Shown one piece after another: positions 17,030 through 24,835 of a stretch of DNA of 64,000 nucleotides. A program made the position numbers and the translations under genes. The stretch spans positions 1,612,001 to 1,676,000 of the forward strand of contig NZ_CP041692.1 in the NCBI RefSeq assembly GCF_007362775.1. Direction: 5' to 3'. Position 1 is the first letter of the stretch. Each line of letters opens with the position of its first letter. The notes under the pieces are model-generated. The model was not told where the DNA came from. It worked only from the letters and a program-made list of their open reading frames with translations, and made no database searches. Source of the stretch: Microlunatus elymi. Its GTDB lineage: Bacteria > Actinomycetota > Actinomycetes > Propionibacteriales > Propionibacteriaceae.

Positions 17030-19554
17030 GCCGACACCGTAGCCGTGATCACGTCGTTCACCGACCGCAGCACCGGCGCCGTGATCAACTGCTGCGGGTC
17101 CACGCCCTCGGCGCCGGTGACGGTGAAGGTGTGGGATTCGCCCGCCTGCAAGGTGATCAGGCAGCTGTCCACCCGAGCCGCCGGATCCAGCCGATCCGGG
17201 AACAGGGCGAGATCCTTGACCAGGGCCTGCGCGGCGACGGTGACCCGGAAGCCGCCGTCGACCCTCTCGACCGATGCCGTGTAGGCGATGGCGGGGGCGG
17301 TCAGTTGGAGCTGCGGATCCTCGACGAAGTACCAGTACGCCGGTGCGTCGCCGCTCTCGCTGCGCACCTGAACATACTCAGCCGCCGGATCGCTCGGCGT
17401 GATCAGCTCGTCGGCGAGCGCGATGGTGGCGCTGGAGCGGGGACCGACGTTCAGCTCGATCCGCTGCTCGGCCAGCGCGGTGCTGTCGACCGTGGTCGAG
17501 CGACGGCTGATCACCAGCGTCGCTGACCAGGACTCCGCGGTGTCGTTGTGCGCGATCAGCGTCGGCGACTTTCCATGATCATCATCGCGTGGCTGGACGG
17601 TCAGCAGCCGGTCGGCGTAGGCGGCCTTCAACGCGTACCACAACGGCTTGCGGATGCCGGCGTAGTCGACGGCAGCCCAGCTGATCACCGGCCAGTTGTC
17701 GTTCAGCTGCCAGACGCAGGTGCCGGTGTTCAGCGGTGCCAGGCTGCGGAAGTGCTCGATGCCGAAGCGCAGCGCCCGGGCCTGATTGAGCTGAGTCAAC
17801 CAGTGCCAGTCGTCGATCGCGATCTCCGGCTCGGTCCGCCATTTCGGCAGATGATCACCAAGGCCCCTTTCCAGCTTGAGATTCCCGTCGCCGGCCTTCT
17901 GGTGCACCAGCATCTGCCGACCGTAGGGGTCCAGCGGTTGATCATGGACGACCGAGGTCAGCGTGGACCAGGCCGGCGGCCCCTGGAAGCCGAACTCCGA
18001 GACGTAGCGCGGCCGGTGGCTGCGGTAGGTGGTGTAGTCGACCGAATTCCAGACGTCCCAGATGTGCATCGACCCGTGCCGGGCGTCGTTGGGATGCAGG
18101 TAATCGTCGTAGGAGAAGGGACTTCCGGGCGAGTACGGCGTCCGCGGGTCGAGCTCGGCCACCAGCTGGGGCAACAAGTCGCGGTAGTAGCCGTTGCCCC
18201 AACTGCGGCCGGCCAGGTGCGGTCGCCAGCCCCAGTCGGCATAGCCCCAGATGTTCTCGTTGTTGCCGTTCCAGACCGCCAGGCTGGCGTGGGAAGACAG
18301 CCGGGTGATCGCCTCGCGGGCCTCAGCCTCGACCTCGCTCCACAGCGGCTCGTCCTCGCTGTAGGCGGCGCAGGCGAACAAGAAGTCCTGCCAGACCAGG
18401 ATTCCCAGCTCGTCGCAGACGGTGTAGAAGTAGCTGCTCTCGTAGATGCCGCCGCCCCAGATCCGCAGCAGGTTCGCACCGGAGTCGTACGCTTCCATGA
18501 TCGACGTGCGGTAGCTGTCGGAGTTCAGCCGGGTCAGGAAAGCATCGTCGGGGATCCAGTTGTAGCCCTTGATGTAGATCGGCTGATCGTTGACGCTGAG
18601 CACGAATTCGGTGCCCTGGCGGTCCGGCTTGGTGGACAGCGTGATGTTGCGGAAGCCCACCCTTCCGTCCCAGCGATCAAGATCATGATCACCTGCGCGC
18701 AACCGGACCGTGGTCGGATAGAGCGGCTGGTCACCGTAGCCGCGCGGCCACCACAGCTGGGCATCGGCGATCTCGGCCTCGATCGTGACGTGCGGCGTAC
18801 CCGGTTCGACCGAGCGCTCGACCGTCTGTCCGGCGATCTCCACCGCCACGGTGACCGGATTGCCGCTGCCGGTCAACCAGTCAAGATCAACTTCGGCGGT
18901 CAGCAGACCGGTGCTGCCCTCTCCGACGCCGGCCAGCGGTCGGACCGTGGCCAGCCGGACGGTGTCCCAGGACTCGATCCGGATCGGCTTCCAGATGCCC
19001 GCGCCGGCCAGATCCGGCCCCCAGTCCCAGCCGAAACTGCTGGCCATCTTGCGGACCGCGTTGTACGGATGGGTGTACGAGACCGGGCGGGCGCCCAGTT
19101 GTTCCTCGGCCTGCTCGGCAACCACCGACGGTGCGGCGAAGTTGATCACCAGTTCGTTGCTGCCTTCACGCAGCAGCGAGGTCACGTCGAAGCGGTAGCC
19201 GCGATGCTGATTGGCGGTCCGGCCGACCTCGGTGCCGTTCAGCACGATGGTGGCAAACGTGTCCAGGCCGTCGGCGACCAGATCGTGCCGGCGCTCGGCG
19301 CCGGGCTGCCAGTCGAAGGTCAGCCGGTAACTCCAGTCGGTCCGGCCGATCCACTGCAGCAGCGACTCGTTGTCGCCGTCGAACGGTTCGGGGATCAGAC
19401 CGGCGGCCAGCAGATCGGTGTGCACCTCCCCGGGCACCGTGGCGGATGTGGTCGCGGGGATCCGGTCGGTCCATTCGGCCGGCAGCGGTCCGGCCGGCGA
19501 CAGTGTCCAGTTCAGGTCGGCAGCACTGTCGGAGGTGAGCGAGAAGGTGCGCAT
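17026..19554 (-). CDS. Beta-mannosidase, glycoside hydrolase family 2
   Basis: 842-residue GH2 enzyme releasing beta-linked mannose from mannan or mannosylated oligosaccharides. Domain order: N-terminal jelly roll (to about 200), Ig-like domain (about 205-310), TIM barrel (about 315-620) and C-terminal beta domains. Catalytic residues are evident: acid/base Glu433 in WNGNNENIWGY and nucleophile Glu520 in YVSEFGFQGP. The stretch TDWSYRLTFDW and the WGGGIYES barrel motif match beta-mannosidases rather than galactosidases. No signal peptide, so it is cytoplasmic and would act on imported oligosaccharides. Apparent leaderless start with TACAGT 8 nt upstream. Confidence 0.92.
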   Translation of the reverse strand: MRTFSLTSDSAADLNWTLSPAGPLPAEWTDRIPATTSATVPGEVHTDLLAAGLIPEPFDGDNESLLQWIGRTDWSYRLTFDWQPGAERRHDLVADGLDTFATIVLNGTEVGRTANQHRGYRFDVTSLLREGSNELVINFAAPSVVAEQAEEQLGARPVSYTHPYNAVRKMASSFGWDWGPDLAGAGIWKPIRIESWDTVRLATVRPLAGVGEGSTGLLTAEVDLDWLTGSGNPVTVAVEIAGQTVERSVEPGTPHVTIEAEIADAQLWWPRGYGDQPLYPTTVRLRAGDHDLDRWDGRVGFRNITLSTKPDRQGTEFVLSVNDQPIYIKGYNWIPDDAFLTRLNSDSYRTSIMEAYDSGANLLRIWGGGIYESSYFYTVCDELGILVWQDFLFACAAYSEDEPLWSEVEAEAREAITRLSSHASLAVWNGNNENIWGYADWGWRPHLAGRSWGNGYYRDLLPQLVAELDPRTPYSPGSPFSYDDYLHPNDARHGSMHIWDVWNSVDYTTYRSHRPRYVSEFGFQGPPAWSTLTSVVHDQPLDPYGRQMLVHQKAGDGNLKLERGLGDHLPKWRTEPEIAIDDWHWLTQLNQARALRFGIEHFRSLAPLNTGTCVWQLNDNWPVISWAAVDYAGIRKPLWYALKAAYADRLLTVQPRDDDHGKSPTLIAHNDTAESWSATLVISRRSTTVDSTALAEQRIELNVGPRSSATIALADELITPSDPAAEYVQVRSESGDAPAYWYFVEDPQLQLTAPAIAYTASVERVDGGFRVTVAAQALVKDLALFPDRLDPAARVDSCLITLQAGESHTFTVTGAEGVDPQQLITAPVLRSVNDVITATVSA

Positions 19555-19562
19555 GGCGTGGA

Positions 19563-19568
19563 ACTGTA
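19563..19568 (-). promoter_or_regulatory. -10 hexamer of the beta-mannosidase gene, leaderless
   Basis: TACAGT on the minus strand, 8 nt upstream of ATG 19554, no ribosome site between. The rest of the roughly 270-bp gap to the divergent CsbD gene shows no gene. Confidence 0.45.
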
Positions 19569-19840
19569 CCGTTTAAGCACCGGCCGTGTTTCGCGTCCCG
19601 GGACCGCTGGTCAGCACGGACGCCGCCGCGACACTCGGACTCCGTTGCCATGATTGTCCGGACTGGTTGGGAGCCTTGGCGATCGGCTGCATCATCCCGA
19701 TGACGGTCTGAGTTCGATCGCCCCTGCTGAGCGTGATCGCCCCGACTGAAAACTGCGTCAGCTCCGCTCCGGCGGGTACGTGATCGCCACCAGCGGCGCG
19801 ATGACCAGACGTGCCGACTCGACCCAGAAGGGGTAGGCAG

Positions 19841-20041
19841 ATGGGCATTGGAGACAAGGCCAAGAACAAGGCCGACGAACTGGCCGGACAGGCCAAGGAA
19901 AAGGCGGGCGACGCGCTCGACAACGACGAGATGCGTAATGAGGGCCAGGCCGATCAGGCCAAGGCCAACGCCAAGCAGGCCGGAGAGAAACTCAAGGATG
20001 CCGGTGACGATCTCAAGGATCGGGTCACCGACGACAATTGA
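19841..20041 (+). CDS. CsbD family stress-response protein
   Basis: Small, highly charged, Lys/Ala/Asp/Gln-rich protein of 66 residues (MGIGDKAKNKADELAGQAKE, later KANAKQAGEKLKDAGDDLKD), the composition and length of CsbD/YjbJ proteins. Family members are induced by general stress (sigma-B in Bacillus, envelope stress in others), but their biochemical role is unknown. ATG 19841 follows AGAAGGGG at suitable spacing; an in-frame upstream start lacks such a site. Predicted to be largely helical and soluble. Confidence 0.9.
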   Translation: MGIGDKAKNKADELAGQAKEKAGDALDNDEMRNEGQADQAKANAKQAGEKLKDAGDDLKDRVTDDN

Positions 20042-20125
20042 CCCGCCGCGCTGAGGTCGAAGCCGGCGGACGGATCCGCCGACCACGCTGCCGTGCTCGA
20101 TGGATGATCACGGCGACCCCGGGAT

Positions 20126-20131
20126 TAGGGT
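20126..20131 (+). promoter_or_regulatory. -10 hexamer, leaderless start of the small membrane protein gene
   Basis: TAGGGT, 7 nt before the GTG at 20139. Confidence 0.45.
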
Positions 20132-20138
20132 CGTTGCC

Positions 20139-20567
20139 GTGATCATCTGGAACCGGTGGGGCTTTCTGGTGCTGCTGTTTCTCGGCATCGGCGTGGTCGG
20201 CGGCTTCGGCCTGGCCGCACTAGCCGGCGTACCGGGCGACGGCGGCCCGCTGGTCGGCCTGTTCGTCGGCATCGGCCTGGTCGTTGCCGGTGCCTTGTTG
20301 TACGTGTTGGACCGGTTTGTCCTGTCCCGCTGGGACAAACCGACGCCGACGCTGGTGCAGGAACGCCTCTCCAGCCCGGTCACCCTGCCGAACGGGCAAC
20401 AGCAGCGCTACCGCACCTCACCCGCGCTCGACCCGACCACCGGCCAGCCGCTCCTCGCCCGCCCGCACTCCGCATTCCTCTGGATCCCCGTCCACGTCTG
20501 GCCCTACCTGATGGCCGCCGGCGGCCTGGTGATCATCGCCATCTGTGCCATCCGATTGCTCCTTTGA
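20139..20567 (+). CDS. Hypothetical membrane protein
   Basis: 142 residues, function not recognised. Two hydrophobic helices near residues 5-28 and 36-60 are followed by a polar segment with DRFVLSRWDKPTPTL and RTSPALDPTTGQP, then a final hydrophobic helix ending in AICAIRLLL. Small actinobacterial proteins of this plan are common. The GTG at 20139 is chosen because MIIWNRWG begins the first helix and TAGGGT stands 7 nt upstream; an upstream in-frame ATG would add 13 residues without a ribosome site. No operon partner is evident. Confidence 0.7.
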   Translation: MIIWNRWGFLVLLFLGIGVVGGFGLAALAGVPGDGGPLVGLFVGIGLVVAGALLYVLDRFVLSRWDKPTPTLVQERLSSPVTLPNGQQQRYRTSPALDPTTGQPLLARPHSAFLWIPVHVWPYLMAAGGLVIIAICAIRLLL

Positions 20568-20870
20568 AGTGACGTCCGCCTGGGTGCGGCTGCCGCCGCT
20601 CTGATGCTGTAGGTCGCGTTCCGGGGACACTCCCCGGACCCCTTACCCCGCGTGTGTCCACGGTCAGCTCGCCGCGTTGTCTCCGCTTCGCTTCGACGAC
20701 GGTCTCGCGCTGGGGCGCTCGACGGGCGTGCAACGTGGCGGTCCGGCGTCGGCTGGCTAGGAGCCAGCGTGAAATTACAAGGCCGTAAGGGAGCGGAGAC
20801 TGTCCCCGCGAAGTGACCTACAGCACCAGAGCGGCGGCAGCGGCACCGCGGACGTCATTAAAGTGGGCCC
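20568..20870. repeat. Intergenic region with repeat copy B (paired with 22050-22200)
   Basis: Holds no gene. Bases 20699-20731 match 22153-22185 in 32 of 33 positions (ACGGTCTCGCGC then GGGGCGCTCGACGGGCGTGC), and the flanking AGCTCGCCGCG is also shared. The two copies are direct repeats bracketing the acyl-CoA dehydrogenase gene. Confidence 0.8.
20859..20864 (+). promoter_or_regulatory. -10 hexamer of the acyl-CoA dehydrogenase gene, leaderless
   Basis: TAAAGT, 6 nt before the GTG at 20871; no ribosome-binding site. Confidence 0.45.
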
Positions 20871-22025
20871 GTGAGTGACTTCAGCGGTATGTATCGGCCC
20901 AGCGAAGAGCACGAGGCATTCCGGGCGGCGGTTCGCGAGGTGTGCGATGCCAAGGTCGCACCGCATGCGGCGGAGACCGACGAGTTGGCCGAGTTTCCGA
21001 AGGCTTCGTACGAGGCGTTGCGGGCCGCGGACTTCCACGCCCCGCACGTGCCCGAGCAGTACGGCGGCGTCGGCGCGGATGCGCTGGCCACGGTGATCGT
21101 GATCGAGGAGATCGCCCGCGCGTGCATGTCCAGTTCGCTGATCCCGGCGGTGAACAAACTGGCCACGCTGTGCTGGATCAACCAAGGCAGCGAGGAGATC
21201 CGGCAGGCTTACTTGCCCAAGATCGCCAGCGGGGAGTCGATGGCCTCGTACTGCCTGTCCGAACCGGAAGCCGGGTCCGACGTGGCGAGCATGAGGACCC
21301 GTGCGGTCGCCGACGGCGACGAGTTCGTGATCAACGGCGCCAAGCGCTGGATCACCAACGCCGGCGTCTCGGACTTCTACACCGTCTTCGCGGTCACCGA
21401 TCCTGATCAACGCAGCAAGGGAATCAGCGCGTTCGTAGTGGAGAGGGCCGACGACGGTGTCTCCTTCGGAGCGCCGGAGAAGAAGCTCGGCATCAAGGGG
21501 TCGCCGACCTGCGAGGTCTACTTCGACAACGTACGGATTCCCGGGTCGCGGATGATCGGTGATCCGGGAACCGGCTTCGTGACCGCGATGAAGACACTCG
21601 ATCACACCCGGATCACCATCGCCGCCCAGGCGATCGGCGTCGCCCAGGGCGCCCTCGACTACGCGAAGGGATATGTCAAGGAGCGCAAGCAATTCGGCCG
21701 GCCGATCGCAGAATTCCAAGGTCTGCAGTTCATGATCGCCGACATGGGGATGAAGCTGGAAGCCGCGCGCCAGTTGACCTACGCCGCTGCGGCCAAGTCC
21801 GAACGCGGCGATGCCGACCTGACCTACTTCGGTGCTGCCGCCAAGTGCTTCGCCTCTGATGTAGCTATGGAGATCACCACCGACGCCGTGCAGTTGCTCG
21901 GCGGTTACGGCTACACCAAGGACTACCCGCTGGAGCGGATGATGCGCGACGCCAAGATCACCCAGATCTACGAAGGCACCAACCAAGTACAGAGAATCGT
22001 CATGGCGCGTGCCCTGTTGAAATGA
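20871..22025 (+). CDS. Acyl-CoA dehydrogenase
   Basis: FAD-dependent enzyme of 384 residues catalysing alpha,beta-dehydrogenation of acyl-CoA thioesters in fatty-acid or branched-chain amino-acid breakdown. The FAD signature YCLSEPEAGSDVAS (about 125-138) and WITNAG are present. The C-terminal helical domain ends with QLLGGYGYTKDYPLERMMRD and IYEGTNQVQR, where Glu368 is the catalytic base position of short-chain and FadE25-type enzymes. Length is standard. GTG start is supported by the leaderless -10 element. Chain-length specificity cannot be read here. Single gene between two repeat copies. Confidence 0.93.
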   Translation: MSDFSGMYRPSEEHEAFRAAVREVCDAKVAPHAAETDELAEFPKASYEALRAADFHAPHVPEQYGGVGADALATVIVIEEIARACMSSSLIPAVNKLATLCWINQGSEEIRQAYLPKIASGESMASYCLSEPEAGSDVASMRTRAVADGDEFVINGAKRWITNAGVSDFYTVFAVTDPDQRSKGISAFVVERADDGVSFGAPEKKLGIKGSPTCEVYFDNVRIPGSRMIGDPGTGFVTAMKTLDHTRITIAAQAIGVAQGALDYAKGYVKERKQFGRPIAEFQGLQFMIADMGMKLEAARQLTYAAAAKSERGDADLTYFGAAAKCFASDVAMEITTDAVQLLGGYGYTKDYPLERMMRDAKITQIYEGTNQVQRIVMARALLK

Positions 22026-22049
22026 CGCGGTCGAGTCTCTGCCCGCTGC

Positions 22050-22200
22050 CGCGACCTGGTCTGGCGTCTTCCGTTGCGGACGACCCCCTGCACCCCAGGG
22101 CGTGGTTGCGCCCACAGCGATCTCGCCGCGGCCCCTCCGCTGCGCTGCGGGCACGGTCTCGCGCCGGGGCGCTCGACGGGCGTGCCAAGTAACGTTCGAG
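22050..22200. repeat. Repeat copy C downstream of the acyl-CoA dehydrogenase gene
   Basis: The core 22153-22185 matches 20699-20731 with one mismatch and in the same orientation. A GC-rich block at 22077-22100 (GGACGACCCCC then CCCAGGGCG) resembles one at about 8429. Confidence 0.75.
22190..22195 (+). promoter_or_regulatory. Possible -10 hexamer ahead of a short leader ORF
   Basis: TAACGT, 7 nt before ATG 22203, the leaderless spacing seen elsewhere in the window. Confidence 0.3.
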
Positions 22201-22202
22201 TG

Positions 22203-22268
22203 ATGGACTCATCAGTGCAGGTTCAGCCGCTCCGGACCACCCATGCGTCGTTCGACCGGCGACCATGA
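22203..22268 (+). CDS. Possible 21-residue leader peptide
   Basis: Short frame beginning MDSSVQVQPLRTTH. It begins 7 nt after TAACGT and its TGA overlaps the ATG of the ATPase gene (ATGA). The ATPase ATG has no ribosome site of its own, so translation of this short frame could deliver ribosomes to it. No similarity recognised. It may equally be untranslated leader. Confidence 0.3.
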   Translation: MDSSVQVQPLRTTHASFDRRP

Positions 22269-23002
22269 TCAACTCGTGGATGCGGCCGTTGCCGGTGCGG
22301 CGGGTGTTCGAAGATGATCATGGCCCGCTGGACCGCAAGACCTGGCCGGCGACGCTGCCCGCGGTCAGGCAACTGCTGGACGACGGGCTCGAGTTCGATC
22401 GGGTGACCGTCCTGGTCGGCGAGAACGGATCCGGGAAGTCGACGCTGATCGAGGCGATCGCGATGGCGTACGGACTGTCACCCGAGGGCGGTTCGACGGG
22501 CGCGATGCACAGCACTCGAGTCACCGAATCCGAACTGTGGAAGGCGATCCGGCTGGGGCGAGGTGCCGGCGCATCCCGCTGGGGCTACTTCCTGCGAGCC
22601 GAGACGATGCACGGTCTTTACAGCTATCTGGAGGATCATCCCGGGCCCGATCCGCACTTCCATCGGATGAGCCACGGCGAGTCGTTCATGACCATGATCG
22701 CCCAGCCGGAGCGATTTGATCATGGTGGGTTGTTCGTGATGGACGAGCCGGAGGCGGGCCTCTCGTTCGTCACCCAGCTCACCCTGCTCGGCCGGCTGAT
22801 CGAACTCGCTGCCGATGAACGGACCCAGTTGATCATCGCCACCCACTCGCCGATCATCGCCCGGCTGCCCGGCGCCAACCTGCTGCAACTCGACCAGGAC
22901 GGCATCACCCCGATCGACTGGGACGATCTCGCCGTCGTCTACCACTACCGCAGCTTCCTGGACAGCCCGGATCGGTATCTGCATCATCTCCTGCGGCCCT
23001 GA
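22265..23002 (+). CDS. AAA family ATPase (ABC/SMC-type, YbbL-like)
   Basis: Single-domain ATPase of 245 residues with every motif of the ABC/SMC class: Walker A GENGSGKST (about 52-60), an MSHGES signature-like loop at about 138, Walker B LFVMDEPEAG (about 156-165) and H-loop IIATHSP. No membrane segment and no permease nearby. Family members of this size (predicted ATPase, AAA_23/AAA_21) are functionally undefined; some act with nucleases in defence, but no such partner is seen. Start ATG 22265 lacks a ribosome site; ATG 22280 is an alternative. Confidence 0.82.
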   Translation: MINSWMRPLPVRRVFEDDHGPLDRKTWPATLPAVRQLLDDGLEFDRVTVLVGENGSGKSTLIEAIAMAYGLSPEGGSTGAMHSTRVTESELWKAIRLGRGAGASRWGYFLRAETMHGLYSYLEDHPGPDPHFHRMSHGESFMTMIAQPERFDHGGLFVMDEPEAGLSFVTQLTLLGRLIELAADERTQLIIATHSPIIARLPGANLLQLDQDGITPIDWDDLAVVYHYRSFLDSPDRYLHHLLRP

Positions 23003-23069
23003 CCGACTCAGCAGACTGAGACTGTCAGCGGTCGGTTCCAGAATCCTTCCCAACCGAGAAGGGGGAGAG

Positions 23070-23525
23070 ATGACGGCAATGGACAACGTGGTCAACATCG
23101 AGGCACAGCTGCGGGAGCGGTCCTCGGAGTTGCTGGTGATCCGACCGAAGGAGTGCGTGATCTGCTACGTGGCGCGGATGCTGATGGACTTCGGCTGCGA
23201 CGGCACCCGTCGATGGGCGCTGCGCTATCGCGACCAGCGGGCGCCGCAGGCAACGGCGTTGGAGGAGCGGCTCGCCCGGCGTGGTGCTTGCTGTTGCGAC
23301 TGCGAGATCTTTCTGAGCGGGTACGTCCTGGTCGATCGACTGAGGGTGCGCCGCCCGCTCTTCGGCGAGCTCAGTGCGGCGGAGTTGTTGTCGTACGGGT
23401 ATGACGACGAGGCCGAGGCGACCGAGCTGGTCGCTCCGAAGGTTCCACCACCGTGTTCGGGTGTGCGACGCGGATCCGTCCAGCCGTGTGCCAACTGGCG
23501 CACCCGGACCTGGTACGACGAATGA
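23070..23525 (+). CDS. Cys-rich small protein, DUF2695-like
   Basis: 151 residues. The core GCDGTRRWALRYRD followed by CCCDCEIFLSGY resembles the DUF2695 pattern (a GCD...T stretch then a Cys-x-Cys-E element), but I recognise it only by pattern. CxxC-like clusters (CVICY, CCCDCE) suggest metal binding. The C-terminus is longer than usual, ending in ...PCANWRTRTWYDE with two further Cys. ATG 23070 follows AGAAGGGGGAG. Function unknown; no clear operon partner. Confidence 0.6.
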   Translation: MTAMDNVVNIEAQLRERSSELLVIRPKECVICYVARMLMDFGCDGTRRWALRYRDQRAPQATALEERLARRGACCCDCEIFLSGYVLVDRLRVRRPLFGELSAAELLSYGYDDEAEATELVAPKVPPPCSGVRRGSVQPCANWRTRTWYDE

Positions 23526-23589
23526 ACACCGGCGAGGAGCAGCGGCGACGCCAGGCCCACGACCGCCTGAGCCGTGTCAGGGTTGGGCC

Positions 23590-23979
23590 ATGGCAACGCT
23601 GGAGGATGTGCGACGGATCGCGATGAGCCTGCCCGAGACCAGCGAGAAGGTCTCGTGGGGTTCGGTGATGTGGCGGGTCAAGGACCGCGGCTTCGTCTGG
23701 GAGCGGCCGCTGCGCAAGACCGATCGGGAAGCTCTCGGCGATGCGGCGCCGCCCGGCGAGATTCTCGGGGTGCGAGTCGCCGACGACGGCGAGAAGGAGG
23801 CGCTGCTGCAGAGCGAACCCGAACGCTTCTTCACCATCCCGCACTTCGACGGCTACCCGGCGGTCCTGCTCCGGCTGAGTGAGATCGGCGTCGACGAACT
23901 CGAGGAGGTGGTCGTCGACGCGTGGCTCGACCGAGCCCCGAAACGGTTGGCCGCGGCGTTCCTAGCCGCCCGCGGGTAG
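23590..23979 (+). CDS. MmcQ/YjbR family protein
   Basis: 129-residue CyaY-like-fold protein. Recognisable elements are ATLEDVRRIAMSLPETSEKVSWG at the start, the central GEILGVRV, FFTIPHFDGYPAVLLRLSEI and the C-terminal LEEVVVDAWLDRAPKRL. The family is called DNA-binding from YjbR structure, but its role is not established. ATG 23590 gives the standard length; a longer in-frame extension is out-of-family. Monocistronic by spacing. Confidence 0.88.
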   Translation: MATLEDVRRIAMSLPETSEKVSWGSVMWRVKDRGFVWERPLRKTDREALGDAAPPGEILGVRVADDGEKEALLQSEPERFFTIPHFDGYPAVLLRLSEIGVDELEEVVVDAWLDRAPKRLAAAFLAARG

Positions 23980-24015
23980 CCGCAGAGCGCCGGCGGTTGC
24001 GCACAGCACGTGCGC

Positions 24016-24021
24016 TACATT
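24016..24021 (+). promoter_or_regulatory. -10 hexamer of the toxin-antitoxin operon
   Basis: TACATT 21 nt before the antitoxin ATG, followed by the ribosome site GGAGGG. Confidence 0.35.
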
Positions 24022-24042
24022 GCGGTACGAGGAGGGACAGTC

Positions 24043-24468
24043 ATGTCTTCAACGTCGTCCACGTCGTTCCGCATCAATAGCAGAGCCAAACGAGCGCTCA
24101 CTGAGCGGGCCGCGCATGAGCACATCAGCGCGACCGCCCTGTTGGAGCGGCTGATCACCGAGGGAATCCGACAGTTGGACCACCCCGGCATCACTTTTCG
24201 CGGCCCTGAAAACGACCGACGAGCTGCGCTCGCCGCAGGCCCGGATGTCTGGGAGGTGGTTGGCCGACTCAGCGAGCTCGACGGTTCAGCCGAGCATCGG
24301 ATCGCGCTGCTGGCCGACGAAGTAGAGCTGCATCCGCGGCTGATCCGTCTTGCGGTCGACTATGCGGCGGCCTATCGCGACGAGATCGAGGAGCGGATCG
24401 AAAGCAACCGCGCGGCGGCGACGGCAGCCAGACAAGCCGTTGAGAATCGGCAGGCACTCCTCGCGTGA
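24043..24468 (+). CDS. Putative antitoxin with N-terminal ribbon-helix-helix-like domain
   Basis: 141 residues. Residues 6-45 (SFRINSRAKRALTERAAHEH then ALLERLITEG) have the beta-strand/two-helix pattern of RHH/CopG DNA-binding antitoxins. The C-terminal part (about 52-125) with DVWEVVGRLSELDG and HPRLIRLAVDYAAAYRDEIEE resembles the antitoxin moiety paired with DUF5615 toxins. Strong ribosome site GAGGAGGG precedes ATG 24043. It overlaps the toxin gene by 4 bp. Such antitoxins normally neutralise the toxin and repress their own promoter (family knowledge). Confidence 0.78.
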   Translation: MSSTSSTSFRINSRAKRALTERAAHEHISATALLERLITEGIRQLDHPGITFRGPENDRRAALAAGPDVWEVVGRLSELDGSAEHRIALLADEVELHPRLIRLAVDYAAAYRDEIEERIESNRAAATAARQAVENRQALLA

Positions 24469-24788
24469 GGTTCCTGATCGACGAGATGTTCCACCACGCG
24501 GTCGCAGAGCGACTACGAGCCCTCGGGCATGACGCTGTCCACGTCCGGGAGATCGGTCTGGCTGCCACCGAGGATGCCGTCGTTGCTTCGACGGCTCGAG
24601 CCGAGCGACGCGCTGTCGTCACCGAGAATGTCGCCGACTATGCAGGTGAGCGGGACGTGATCCTGGTGTTTGTCTTGAAGTCCCACCTGCCGGGCGGCGG
24701 CGCGCAGAGCGCGGCGCTGGCTACTGCTCTCGACCGGTGGGCGGCGGACAATCCGGATCCGTACCTCGGCCAGCATTGGCCGCTCTGA
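24465..24788 (+). CDS. DUF5615 PIN-like toxin
   Basis: 107-residue PIN-fold protein of the Mut7-C/DUF5615 type. The N-terminal RFLIDEMFHHAVAERLRALGHD holds the first acidic metal ligands, followed by GLAATEDAVV and AVVTENVADY, which carry the remaining acidic residues expected for a nuclease active site. Its GTG overlaps the antitoxin stop (GTGA), the classic toxin-antitoxin layout. RNase activity is assumed from the family; no target is known. Confidence 0.8.
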   Translation: MRFLIDEMFHHAVAERLRALGHDAVHVREIGLAATEDAVVASTARAERRAVVTENVADYAGERDVILVFVLKSHLPGGGAQSAALATALDRWAADNPDPYLGQHWPL

Positions 24789-24835
24789 GCGAAACAGCGA
24801 TCACAGCTGTCAGTGCCGCCTCGGCGGCCGACACG

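Noticed and set aside
17548-19653. Plus-strand open frame of about 700 codons opposite the beta-mannosidase gene
   Set aside because: No recognisable motif; the minus-strand GH2 enzyme has both catalytic Glu motifs.
22265-23979. Defence system built on the AAA ATPase
   Set aside because: Neighbours are a Cys-rich small protein and an MmcQ/YjbR protein with no nuclease or sensor domain; insufficient support.
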